From contig NC_068562.1 of assembly GCF_022201045.2 (NCBI RefSeq), forward strand, positions 4,092,001-4,156,000: a DNA stretch of 64,000 bases, read 5' to 3'. Position numbers and translations under genes: made by a program. Origin of the DNA: Citrus sinensis (lineage: Eukaryota; Streptophyta; Magnoliopsida; Sapindales; Rutaceae). Positions 1 through 11,703 of this stretch are shown piece after piece (position 1 is the stretch's first letter; each line of letters opens with the position of its first letter). The notes under the pieces were generated by a model. The model saw nothing but the letters and a program-made list of their open reading frames with translations, ran no database searches and was not told the origin of the DNA.

Positions 1-3000
1 AGTGGCCACACTAGAATTTCCGCGTGCATCTGCAACTTTGGGTGGGATATGATTGAGGTCAAACAACCTCACACATCCACTATCTGAACCTGCAACAAGC
101 TGACAGTTCGCACATAGAAAGCCATCAGTGGCTGCCATTGTTAGACAAGGACCAAATGCAGATAGCAAATATGAGTTCTTAGGCATTTCATATCAATTTT
201 CCTGAGATCATCTGCTATCAGCTATTACTTTATAAAGCAATTACTAGTAATCTTCACCTGATGAAAACTTTTTCAGACTAGCATGGCCATAGAATACATG
301 TAAAATGAAAAAAACTTTTAGTTAATGTCAATCACACACGATCATTACACAGTTCAACTAAATGGGTTAAGCATTTCAAACAAGCTCTTAAATTAGAGAC
401 CCTAGGGACCACAAAACTAAAGCTCACTTATAACATCTCCACTCTTCTATATCTAAATTCTAAATTATGATACTAGAATCCCTAAAATCAAACAGTTAAA
501 TTATGCAAGCTATTATAAACAGCTAAAATTCTAGAGTATCTCAGTGTGGAGTTTACCTTGGATGGATACTTCTTCAGCCAACAGAGACCTAAAACACTGT
601 TTGTTCCTCCTATAGATGGGATATAACAAGCAACATTCCCATTTTCATGGTTGATAACAATTACTTCACCATCTAGTGTTCCAAAAGCCATGAGACTAGG
701 ATTCGATGGATTATACTCAAACTGCCTTGGGCGAACCCTCTTGTTTCCTTCTTTATATATGTGGCTAAAGCTTGACACTGGATGTAAAAGTGGCCACGCA
801 GAAGACCCAAGCTTTGCAGCACTAAGTGACCTTGAGAAGAAATGCTGTGTCCTATGTATATTTGGCTGCTTTGGCTTTGAAGAATTTTGGTAATTGCCAC
901 TTGTTCCCATTTCACGCTTCTGCAAAAGACTAACAACACTTTCTTTGTGTTTTCTTTTATATGGTAAGTGCTCAAAGTATCTTGCAAAAACAGACTTGGC
1001 GATTTCCCTGTCCAACCTTCCAATAGGAAGATTATCTAAAACTTCCAACTGCGGCAATGATGCAATCATGTATTCCCTATAGTGTTTCTCAAAGCATATG
1101 GGTGAAGGATGGTGTGAAATATACTTCTTCAGCTTAACATTAGCATCCATCAAGTCCTGCTTATGGGCACCTCCAGGAAACTCATTGCTGTCATTAACCT
1201 ACAATTTCACCCCCCAAAAACCAGAACCAATAAATAATAAGGTAAACATATATATATATATGTGTGTGTGTATAAAATCATTTTCAGGTACGGGCACCCT
1301 CATTTTTTTTGTTTAATACCGACAAGCTATTAAGCTGTGCGACTTAATAAAGTTAATATTTAATACACTATAAAGCTGTGCATTTTAATAACATTAAAAA
1401 CTTACTTTACTAAACTCCATAACTTAAAGTGTGTCCGCATGGAGAGACAAGAAAATAAGGGCGTCCGCACTTGAGAAGGACTATATATATATATATCATG
1501 TGTATATTATGTACTTACCTCATCTAACATTTCAGCATGTCCATTCAGATTGGGAGACAAACAAGATGATAATTCCATCAAATTCATTGTGCGAAGATAT
1601 TTTGGAAGTTCTACTTCATCAGCGTCTCTAAATTTTTTGCATACAATTTGATCTTCATTATCCTTTACTCTGTCATCTGCACCAGAAGCCTGATTTTTAG
1701 CATCTGCATTAATAACTAATGCTGTATCACTGAATGAATTCATACTTTACGAGCTGAATCACTTCTTTCACACAAGAAACTGTTTACTTCTTACCTAATG
1801 ACGCACGACATGGCCCAGTGTCCTTGCAACACAAACACATTTGGAACCGCAGTTCCATTAGGTAAGGAAGTTTTGATATGGCAGCAGTAGTTGTCCAGAG
1901 ATTAACAATTCTTGTCTCACACATCGAAAGACACATCAGATATGGCATGCAAGAAAAACAATCCTCATGCAAACTAGCAAGGGAAGAGCAAAAATCCAAG
2001 CTTAGGGTGTTTAAATGCATAAATCTCCCAACCATGTTGAGCTTCCTGATATTGGTTGCCCTCAAGATTAGAACATGGCATGATGAGCCAACCTGGCAAA
2101 GATCCCTGTATAGAAGCCAAAGACAACGAGGTCAAAATATAATTCTATTGAGCAGTAACTCACTGCTTCTTAGTATCTAGTGGTCAATATATATATATAT
2201 ATATTCTATGAAAACAAAGATATAAGCATGAACTTCATCCATCAAGGAAACATTGGAATGGGAGTACCATTGAACTAACTTTGATACTTCAAAGTAGAAA
2301 TTAGCTGTGAATTTTCCAAGAGAAATATCATTACTTCAAAAACTATTAAGAACTAACGCACGCAAGAGCAGTTTCCAGTACTAATGCAATAGGGCAATAA
2401 CCAAATTATAAATAAGTAAATAGAGCATATTTAACAACGATACGTAGGAAAGAAGGTATACAGACAGCAAAATATCGTTCCTCAGTGTAATGTTGCTAAG
2501 ATCAACAACTCGGAGCTTTTGATCGATTGCATGCATCAAAGACATGATATATTCTTCTTTCAAGAAACAAGGTCTTTTACTAAGTATATCAACTGCCTCA
2601 ATATCGAAAGAGTCCATTTCAGTGAACACATCAATTAACGGATAGATATCAGCATTCTTTAACTGGTCCAGATAAACCAAAATGCTACACTTTTCATTGT
2701 TGGGATTTTGAATCTTTGCCTGAACAATGACAAGAAAAGTTGTAATAAGTAAACTTTTCTGCTCTAACAGAAAATAATGCAAGTCAAAAGACACTTAAAG
2801 ACTTCTATTCAAACAATGAAAGCAGATAAGAAAGGGAAAAAATGCAGCAACAACAACACTCCAAGCGTAAGAAGTGCTCCATCCATGGCATGTAAATATA
2901 TTGAAGCATTCAAAGAACAAGATGTACACTACAGTTTTGCAAGAATGCTGTCCAAGGAAATCCATAATATAAAAGTCAGACTGCCCTTTATTCATTGCTG

Positions 3001-4336
3001 TATAGAAAGACTAAAATTCAAATCAGCCTTTCCTTGTGATGCCTTGACCAAAATCATTTGAAGCAGAATCCACTACTGAGTGATACAAAAATATGTTGAT
3101 CTATAATCCCAGCAAACAGGTTGATGAGTTCGTACTTAAAGACACCTTTGCTGCAGAATGTGCTGATTCATTTTTCAGTAAGTAATATTACTGCAGAGTA
3201 GTCATCTGAATTTTTTTTTTTTTTCTCTCTTTTAAAATGTAGGAGAGTGGACAAAGCCTAAATCAATCTTTTAGCCCCTACCTCCCCCAGGACTCGAACT
3301 CAAGTGGCCAGCAAAATAAAACTGCTTAAAAAACACTAGGTCAAGCACCCCTGGGGCAGTAGTCATCTGAAAACTCTTCAGAAGCTTTTAGGTATAAAAT
3401 AGCAGTAGAATCCGGTCAACATCACCAGAGTTACTACAGGACCACTGTTTATTCTGTTGCTGCTGGGCCTCAATCACCATTAACACACTACTACTAGGAC
3501 AATGATATGAACGCAACCACTTCAACAATGGTACTACTAAACCAGCACCATGAAGCTCAATCCTCACAAGCACCTCACGCCCACCACATCCACTAACACA
3601 CAAACACACTAACCATCTATGTATGAGAGAGAGGCCCTTTACTGCACACAAAGACCATCCAAATGTTTTCACAACGGCAACAGCAAGCTTTCCTATCCAT
3701 CCATAATAATGTGTTTCCTTTCATTAAACCCCCCATCCATCCCGGAAGGAAAAAGCATTTTACAAAGGGGAACAAAATGTTTAAGTAAACAAGTTTATTT
3801 TAATGACTAATGTGATGGTCAGTGAAAAAGAAAATGAGCACAAGTTTATACTTAAATGACCTCAGAAAACCATGATAGTACTGAAGAGTTGGGCTGCGTC
3901 TCACGTCTCCTGCAAGAGTCAAGGTACCTGGCACCAAAACAGAACAATTTGCGAGTTAAGAAACCTGAAACGGAACCTGAGGAAGCAAGGAAAAAAAAAA
4001 AAGGTCCTTGTTCGGCTTTTGCATGTAGGAAACAGAGCATGCATCAAGAAATCAATTGTAACTAATATACAGAATTTGAATCTGTGGTTCCGTTACTTGA
4101 CACTGGCAGACTGCAGTTTCATGTAAAACATTTCTTTTACTTACTTATTATCATTATTTTGGAAAAAAATTTAGCCCACCATTCCACTTCCAGAAAACCA
4201 AATTGCACAGCTTTGGCTTTGAATATATAAAAACAACAAAAACAGAGAGAGAGAGATACCGAGCTTCTAAGGTGGACATATCCATGGCCATGATTCTTTC
4301 AAAATCAATGCTTGACCTCCGTTGTTGGTTCTTCAC
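1..4336 (-). CDS. Leucine-rich repeat / WD40 repeat protein (N-terminal part, 3' end outside window)
   Basis: Partial gene. Coding exons on the minus strand read 4260-4336, 3861-3927, 2466-2719, 1795-2105, 1519-1721, 557-1198 and 1-99. All introns are GT-AG and phases agree, giving 551 residues before the left edge. The N-terminus ([17 protein letters not shown]) and the LRR-like block ([30 protein letters not shown]) resemble a plant family annotated as transducin/WD40 with LRRs. WD-type strands begin in exon 6 ([14 protein letters not shown]) and exon 7 ([15 protein letters not shown]). WD40 propellers usually scaffold protein complexes; I do not know a specific role and assign no symbol. 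The start at 4336 is the first ATG in the exon; an internal ATG at MDMSTLEAR is an alternative. Exon 7 could instead start at 177, but the acceptor at 99 gives a better WD join. A SINE lies in the intron at 2720-3860. Confidence 0.8.
3211..3357 (-). mobile_element. tRNA-derived SINE in an intron, flanked by 14-bp target site duplication
   Basis: The 147-bp insertion reads on the minus strand with a pol III A-box-like segment (TGACCTAGTG, 3334-3343), a B box (GAGTTCGAGTCCT, 3289-3301) and a poly-A tail seen as a T run at 3211-3224. The direct repeat agtagtcatctgaa at 3197-3210 and 3358-3371 is a perfect 14-bp target site duplication, typical of LINE-mediated SINE insertion. It sits in the second intron of the LRR/WD40 gene, in the same orientation as that gene. 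Confidence 0.9.
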
Positions 4337-4399
4337 ATTTGAAGCAAAACCTGAAGTTGAAGTGAGTCCGAGTATGATAAGACTTGTGAAGAGTTAAGA

Positions 4400-5740
4400 C
4401 TTGTGAAGAGTTAAAATGAACATGATTGTCAGAAATAGAGACAAACAAAAAAGTAGTGGCTGTTGTGGTGTTGCTATTATTAAGTGGAAGTGCCTTTTTC
4501 ACATGCGTCATAGGATAAACAATCCCACTGCTCACTTGCTCATGCAGTCATCCATGTCAATTGTCATTTCTAACTTGTCTGCATTATAGGCTTCGTTGGC
4601 GTGGCGCTAGCTCTTATTCAATTTAACAACACCACCACCACATCAAACCCGAGACCCGAGCCATATTAAAATAAGAAGTAAAAAGAACGTAAAGGTCTAT
4701 ATTAAAAATTAACATATTCCATTCGGATGGGTTACCCGTCTACCAGCATTTTTGACTCAATTTTCATGTCATAATCATCTTCTTTTATCGCTGATCCTAT
4801 CACTACGATTAGGCGCCTAAATCTAACATTAAATTAAATTTTCTTAAAAATAAAATTAGTCTTTAAATTGTGAGTCTTCTGGTGAATTTATAACACATTA
4901 ACACGTTTTAAAAACCGATAGAAGTAGGTAAGAATTAGAAAGATGGAATAATTAATTAAAAGTAAAGAAACAAAGTTGAAAACGTAATGGATTTGGGAGA
5001 TTGGGACAAAATCTTCTTGGGAGTTGGTAGGGACTTAAGTAGGTAAGGCACGTCTTGGAAGAGCATTGAAAGATTTGTAAGAGTAGGCGGAGTGCTGGAG
5101 GCAGTCACGACTTAAAGTTTATTTTATGAGGTTATGGGATAAGAGCATTTGGGTCCCCATTTAATGTTCAACATTTTTGTTAAATTTATTTATTTTGTGT
5201 CAAAAAACGTTTATGGTCCCTACTAAAATGACCAAACTCTCCTTATATTCATTTTTTAGAATCTATACGCAGGTTTTAATGCCAACCCATTTGATGCTAA
5301 AAGCCACCAATTTAGAAGAAAAGTCTATCCCACCGACATTAATGGAGGCAATAATCACTCCCATTTAATTTTTAAATTGACAGGAAAATAATGCCTAAGC
5401 ATATGATCGGACTAAAACCCGTGTAATAATGAACTCTTATACCATTGACTTGCCATCTCCAATTAGTTTAACAAAATATTGACAATGTTTTTCAAACATG
5501 ATTTGTATTTGATTATATTTTTGTGTGCATACGTAGGAAATAACGTTGCTAGTATGGAATTGGGAATGTTGGTCGCCATTACATACGGTGTGAGTACATG
5601 TATCCGGTAAACAGGTTCATGCATATTTATTGTTTAACAAACTCTATCATAATCAAATATGGTCTTGAATTCAAAAAGTAATTTTATCATAATCAAGCAA
5701 AATAAGAAAAATGATCTTTCGTATATTTAATTTAATTAAG
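4400..5740. other. AT-rich intergenic region, no gene recognised
   Basis: This covers the likely promoter and 5' UTR of the LRR/WD40 gene (4337 to about 4550) and AT-rich DNA beyond. The open frames here are short and resemble no family I know. A near-perfect 20-bp direct repeat (gacttgtgaagagttaa) lies at about 4381-4413. Confidence 0.5.
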
Positions 5741-5749
5741 TATATAAGA

Positions 5750-6037
5750 AAAAAATATCAACACTTTTTCATTCAAAGAAATGATCGTAGAGACTCCCTA
5801 TTTTTAAGAATGGTCATATAAATCTTTTTTAGGACACACACATATCTATATGATTTTGTAGCCATATTTGAACACAAATAACGTATCTCAAAAAAGATTT
5901 GTATTGCCATTTCTAAAAACTATAAAGGATTTGTGTATCTAAAAAAATTCATCTGCGTGACCATTTCTAAAAATATGGGAGTTTCCTTGATTATTTCCTC
6001 AAAATTGAGGGAGTATTAGTGTCATTCTCTTTTATAA
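5750..6037. mobile_element. Candidate MITE with imperfect inverted arms
   Basis: The left arm at about 5760-5845 (gagactccctatttttaaga, tggtcat) is an imperfect inverted copy of the right arm at about 5935-6025 (tgaccatttctaaaaatatg, ggagtttcc). The whole could fold into a hairpin about 280 bp long. There is no coding capacity. Outer ends and any target site duplication are uncertain. Confidence 0.5.
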
Positions 6038-6789
6038 AAATGGTATAGATGTAATTTTAGTTCATCAAATTAGACGCGCATTGTTTTTCTTCCTTTTCTT
6101 TTAAAAAAAGAAAAAATTGGACTTGCGGTAGGAACACGTGTAAATATACTGTTCAAGCGGCTGCCCAAAAATTTCAATCATGACAATAAGAGCTATTCAG
6201 CATCTTTCTTAGAAAAATGAAACCAGTATCCTTTCACCAATACATTAATTAAATCAGAGAGGCGGACCCCAAAAAAAAAAAAAAAAAGAGTTAGTGTACC
6301 AATTTGAGTTACCATTAAGATAAAGAAATTAGTAGTAATTTTCAGCTATCAAGTTGGGTTAGTTTCGGTAGGATAAAAACCATGAGCCGCCCTAATAGCC
6401 ACTATCAAATTCTTGGCTTTGTCTCCTTATTGAAAATCGATTCTGCCCTGATGCCTTGTTACAACATCACTTGCACTTGCCGGCCATCTATTAACATTAT
6501 CCACAGTCCATGCCACGCTCGACAAAACCAAATAAAGGCCAATTTCACTCAGCCTATTTTCTTTTCACAATTAAATTGGGTTTCAAAATTATTCTGCATT
6601 GGGCTTCTTGGAGGAAATAAGAGTCCATGGTGATGTTGACACCAGGACCTATCTCTTTACTTCTGCTTTTTAATTAATTTTAATTACTTTTTAAAAAATA
6701 AATTTTAATTTACTCTAGATAAATGATAATCTTTAATTTATAAAACTTCAATTTATTTTCATTTATTATTAAGAATATTAAAAAAAATA

Positions 6790-6975
6790 ATTAGTGCACC
6801 TCTCATTTACCAAACAAAAAAAAAGAAATAAATTGAAGCATTGATACTTTTTAGAGATCAATGCACCTCTCATTCATCAAATAAAAAAAGAAATAAATTG
6901 AAGCATTAATACTTTTGAGAGATAAATAGAAGATTATTAATACTTTTTAGAGATAAATAGAAGATTATCATTCTA
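6790..6975. repeat. Short nested tandem repeats
   Basis: A unit of about 70 bp beginning gcacctctcatt(t/c)a and containing agaaataaattgaagcatt(g/a)atac occurs twice in tandem. It is followed by two copies of a unit of about 36 bp containing gagataaatagaagatta. The units share the module actttttagaga, which suggests stepwise slippage duplication. Confidence 0.75.
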
Positions 6976-6979
6976 CTTA

Positions 6980-7760
6980 TGACCTTTTTCCGAACTACCC
7001 TCTCTTAAATAATTAGTTAACTTCAAATTATACCCATAAAATACGACATCCATCACATTGAACCTAATTCCAACTCCGTTAAAACTCATTAACATGAGAG
7101 AATTAAAATGATGATTTTGTCCCACAAGTAGTAAACTTGTTAATAAAAAAATTTATAAAATCAAATTAAGTAATAATTCCAATTAAACTTGGAAAAAAAA
7201 AAGAGTAAACTATAACAAGAGAGAAAGAAATAAACTTTAATGAGTAAAAAAGGAGAAAAAGAAAATGGAGCACCTGAATTATAATTCCAGGAAAGGTGAA
7301 GCGTTCATGTCAGCTTATGCTTCAACGCCTTTGAGGAGAAAGTAATAATGTGCCGACAAAAGAGAAAATCACTGTAACTTCATGGGTCTCCTCCTAAAAG
7401 TTGTTGCCATAGAAGATAGAAATCAAAATCAAAATTTTGAAGCAGTTGGAAAATCATTCTATTTATTTAATGAGAAAAAGAGGCAACTATATATATAGTA
7501 TGGAGGAAATGAAAGCCAAGATGTGTAGATACGTATATGGTGAGCAATTGAAAAAGTTTTATAGTGAGGGAAGGAACTATGTAACACGGCGTAGATGAGA
7601 CCATGATCGTACACATATTTTTATTTGTTTAATCAATTGTGGTGGTAGAAAGAAAATTCTCAATTATTGGTGACTAGAGTTGTAGCAGTTGTGGAATCAT
7701 ATCGAAGAATTAAAAATTCCAGCTGACCAAACAATTTCCAAGCATCAAAGCAGCAACCAA
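6980..7760. other. AT-rich intergenic, nothing recognised
   Basis: No open frame with family resemblance, RNA gene or clear repeat was seen. The region is purine-rich around 7195-7265. Confidence 0.4.
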
Positions 7761-7764
7761 CAAG

Positions 7765-8200
7765 CACGCCTACCTCCTCTTAACGGATGCTATAAGGTGA
7801 ATGTTGATGTTGCCGTCAGATCGATCTTCAAATCAGACAGCAGGGGTGAGAGTGGTTATTAGAGACTCTAGGGGCAAAAGGTGTAACAGCAGTAGATCAG
7901 AGGGTTCCTTTATTAAAAGAATGTGGCTTGCATGGAAGCTGAAGTAGTAAGCTAAGTATTTTTGCTAAGTGTTTGCCCATGATCGTTGAATTAGATTCGA
8001 AAGAAGTAGTTGATCTCTTTTGCAATAGGAAGGGGGAACAAAGACAGAAATATTTTGAACAATAGCCAGCCACAATTCAAGCTAGTGTTCTAAGAGCTTG
8101 CAAAAAATACTACTCCTCATGCCTTAGCAAAAATAGCTTCGGAGAATAATACTCCTGTTGTATGGCTAGGGAAGTTTCCAGTCGAATTTATGATGTTATT
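7765..8200 (+). pseudogene. Decayed RNase H-like (RVT_3) domain, retroelement-derived
   Basis: Translating across frames gives the ordered motifs of the plant RNase H-like domain found at the end of LINE polyproteins and in related host genes: KVNVDVAVRS near 7790, GVRVVIRDSRG near 7850, LPMIVELDSKEVVDL near 7975-8020 with the acidic E-x-D active-site segment, and HALAKIASE followed by VVWLGKFPVEFM near 8120-8190. The motifs lie in the right order and spacing but in different frames, separated by stops (for example just after the first motif) and frameshifts. It is therefore non-functional. No reverse transcriptase domain was seen upstream, so this is a 3'-truncated or captured fragment. Confidence 0.8.
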
Positions 8201-8204
8201 TTCT

Positions 8205-9135
8205 GATTTACATTTACTTTCCATTTTATTTTTTTTAAAAAAAAAAAATCAGTTGTGGTGGTGGTGGTAGAGTAGTAGTAGTATTTTCCTACATTCTTTT
8301 CACATGCATATTTACATGCCGGGTTTGGGTTCCTAACCTGCGTGGAACAAGATTAAATAGTTAAAAAGTTAAAGCCCAATCTTTTTCATGGTACAAACTC
8401 TGCCTTTCGGCCCTTTAATTTGCATTGATCGATGGAGCCTGATCTCGTTCTCTCGGCATTAAATTTATTTTTGACAAATTCACTATTTTCTTGCTTATTC
8501 AATTGTGGGTGATGATAGAATAAAATAAAATAAACTTAAAATAAGGCCAGAATTAATGGGAGAGTGAAGGAAGAGGAAAGAAAATAATAGAATAGAAACA
8601 AACAAACAAAAGGGAAAGATCAAAGAAGTAACCTAACCTATATGAGTCCAAAAAAGTTATTAAAAAGAATCATAATATAAGTATCCCAATAGTTTTAATC
8701 TAAGTAAGTCATAATTGATGATAATTAAATAATTTTACAAACTATAAAATTCATCATTTAATAAATGAATAAAATTTAAATTTAAATATTAAAATTTCTA
8801 ACATTATTAGTATACATGATTGTACTAAGAATAATCAACAAAAATACTAGTCTCCCTCAACTTTCATTCAGTGAAAGAATACAAAAGCAAATGTGGGTGA
8901 AGGTTGTGGAGTAATCACCAGCTCAGCAATGATTGTGAAACCATCATCATCTCCAGACATCAAAATTCATCAATACTAGATATTATTACTATTAATAATA
9001 ACAGTGCTAATAATAATTAAACAAACAAATGGAAGCAAATTAAAAAAATATATATATCAAATGTGTAATAACAGAGTGAACATGAGGGGTAAAAAATGAA
9101 CAAAGAAGATCAAAATAATAACGACGGTAACATCT
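8205..9135. other. AT-rich intergenic, probable 3' flank of the AGP gene
   Basis: No gene was recognised. A T run and A run at about 8229-8248 form a small palindrome. The 3' UTR of the AGP gene must lie just left of 9140. Confidence 0.4.
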
Positions 9136-9139
9136 CTCT

Positions 9140-10479
9140 CTAGATGATCAAAGCTAGCAGACCCCATCCCAATGCCAACCCGCCCATCATCTTCTGCACA
9201 CTCTGGATCGTTTCTGCGCCGCTCTGTTCAATTTTGAAACCACGGAATTTTAAAAATTATTAGATTCAGATCCGATCCAAAAGAATATTTGAAAAAAATA
9301 AATAAATACTAAATAACTAACATCACAACAAATTAAAAAAAAAAAAATCCAATTAATGCTATCACGAACCGCGTGTGTGCTACATTATACGTAAATCACG
9401 TGCACAATTCTGACATCAACGTCACTGTACTTAGTTCCATACTGGCTAAAACACTCGACCCCAACGCCCTAGGTGGCGCGTGTTGCTCACTTGCACCGCG
9501 AACGTCTTTCGAGTTTCTATTTACATATTTAACTACTGAGTTGGTTTTTATTTTGGGACGAGCGTGCGATGCACGCTCCGAGAATGCTTCTACAGCGCCA
9601 CCACATGTCACGCTCTTGGTTCGTTTTTGGACATGTATCCTCTAATCGGAGTTTAAGATTAATAGATCTTTCAATTTAAGGTTCCAGATCTGGGTGCGCA
9701 ATGCACATCCTACCTAGTGACTCCCAGGCGCATCTTAGACGGAAACCATTGGGAACCAACAATGCACAATCACATACTTAAAACAGCAAACATACCTCGT
9801 CGTCGGCGACAGATGGACCGGGAGACATTGAGTCGGCGCTCGGTCCCGGAGCCTCCGACGGTGGTGCTGGCGGGCCCAACAAAGCCGGGGAAGGAGCTGG
9901 GGCATTGTGCTTCTTTGACTTCTTCTTGCTGTGAGCCGGCGCAGGCACCTCGGCTTTAGGGGGCGAAGCCAATGGAGCCGCTGGTGAAGTCTCCGGCGCA
10001 GCTTTAGGAGTAGGTGCTGGAGGTGATTTTGCTTCTGGAACCGGAGCTGGAGGCGAACTCACTGGAGTAGCCGCCGGAGGAGTCGATGTGGGAGCTGCTG
10101 CCGGAGGAGTCGATGTGGGAGCTGCCGCCGGAGCGGGGACAGCCTGTTTAGACGGAGCAGCTGCTGGAACAGCGGCGGGAGCTGGCGATTTGGGCTTAGC
10201 GGGGGCTTTCACTGGAGCTGTAGATGGGGCTTTTGCTGGGCTGCCGCCCTTTGCAGGAGTTGTGGATGGGGCTTTTGCTGGGCTGCCGCCCTTTGCAGGA
10301 GCTGTGGCTGGGGCTTTTGCTGGGCTGCCACCACCATTTGCAGGAGCTGTGGATGGAGCTTTTGCTGGGCTGCTACCCTTTGCAGGAGCTGTTGTTGGTG
10401 CAGCAGCCGGGGATTGGCCGCCGACACCAGCGACAATGACGCACATCAATGCAAATGCAAGTACAGTCTTCCGATCCAT
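9140..10479 (-). CDS. Lysine-rich classical arabinogalactan protein, GPI-anchored
   Basis: Two coding exons, 9796-10479 and 9140-9223, joined by a GT-AG intron in phase 0, give 255 residues. Residues 1-21 form a signal peptide ending at GVGGQ. Residues about 22-180 are Pro/Ala/Ser/Thr-rich with AP, SP and TP dipeptides that would be hydroxylated and O-glycosylated. The basic cluster HSKKKSKKH at about 183-191 is the hallmark of the AGP17/18/19 lysine-rich subgroup. Exon 2 encodes a short spacer (SGAETIQ) and a hydrophobic tail (GGLALGWGLLALII) typical of a GPI-anchor signal. The product should sit on the outer face of the plasma membrane or in the wall. A TATA-like stretch on the minus strand lies at about 10564-10578. 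Residues about 35-95 are imperfect tandem repeats. The start at 10479 is preferred over the longer upstream frame because it opens directly into the signal peptide. Confidence 0.92.
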
Positions 10480-10562
10480 TGCTTTGAGATTGAGCTTCTT
10501 ACTTACGCGGTGGGAGACTGCTAGTGAGTTGTGAGTGAACCTGGCAGTTGTGGCACCGAGTA

Positions 10563-10578
10563 GGGATATAATATATAG
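10563..10578 (-). promoter_or_regulatory. TATA box of the AGP gene
   Basis: The minus strand reads CTATATATTATATCCC here, about 85-100 bp upstream of the AGP start codon, a normal plant distance allowing for a short 5' UTR. Confidence 0.55.
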
Positions 10579-10739
10579 ACTAAAGTCAAAAGTAACGGAC
10601 GAATTTTTGTTAAATCTGGCCCGTTCAAAAACAGGGACCACGGTCTGATGGGGCCCGATTAGCCGTTGGATTAATGAGACAATTTTGGGTATCAAACAAG
10701 GACACACTATAATGTGGCGCTTGAACACAGTCTGGCTGG

Positions 10740-11664
10740 GGCCGTTCTGCCAGGCCCATTCGATGCGTGCGATATGGAGTGATAGGTTATTAATATTGAC
10801 AAGTCATTAATCTCGCTTTGGTTGCGACTTTTATTAAACATTTAAACATCAATGATTTTTATGCTTGGCTAGTTCGCTTCTTCGGCTTTATGATATTATT
10901 ATTGGTTTTACTAATAAGGAAACGACACAAAATTTCACTATTGAAAAAGTTAATTGAGTTGCTTATTTTCTTATATATTTGAGCAACGTTAAGAACAAGT
11001 AATTTTTAAAGTTAATAACGGTTTCAACAAAAAACTTAACGAATAAAGCTGATCTCAATTGATTATGGCTTTAATATTCTGTATACTCGTGTTAGTTACG
11101 ATATAATGTTTGTTTGGCGGAGGGGGCAGTTGATACAGCTGGATGATTGGGGTGGGGTCACTTCAACCAAAGAGTGCTGGCCACGTGGTAGGGGGCGTCG
11201 TGACAATGATTTGGGTTAACTTTAGTTGGATCATTGGCCCACCGCCTATACGTGGGCCCAATTGCAAAAGCTGTCGGGCAACTGTGCCCGCTGTAAACCT
11301 TTTTTTTTTTAAAAAAAAAAAAAAAACTAAAAATCGCGTAAAGTTTGTAGGGTTGCGGGTAGCTGGCAGTGCATTGGCAAAAGCGAAACAAAAGAAAGCA
11401 AAGTAGTCGCTGTACATTTCTTTCCTTTCCCGTAGAGAAAAACACTATACTTCACTCCCAAGGCTTCTACCTTACTGGCTAAGATCAAGTGTATGAAATA
11501 ATACTGTATAAACTTAGAACAAACAATTGATATCTAAATAACGCGTCGCTAACAAATTTTTATCATCTATTACTTATTAGAAAATTATTGACTTGTACAC
11601 CAATGAATGGATGACAACGACATAGGATTGGCTTCATGAATACTTGTGCTTTAAGCTAAAATAG

Positions 11665-11703
<39 letters not shown>

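Noticed and set aside
10088..10534. 148-residue Ala/Gly-rich frame on the plus strand
   Set aside because: It is the antisense shadow of the repetitive AGP coding sequence.
11143..11445. Overlapping frames on both strands of 84-95 residues
   Set aside because: They overlap each other, run through homopolymers that encode Lys or Phe runs, and resemble no family.
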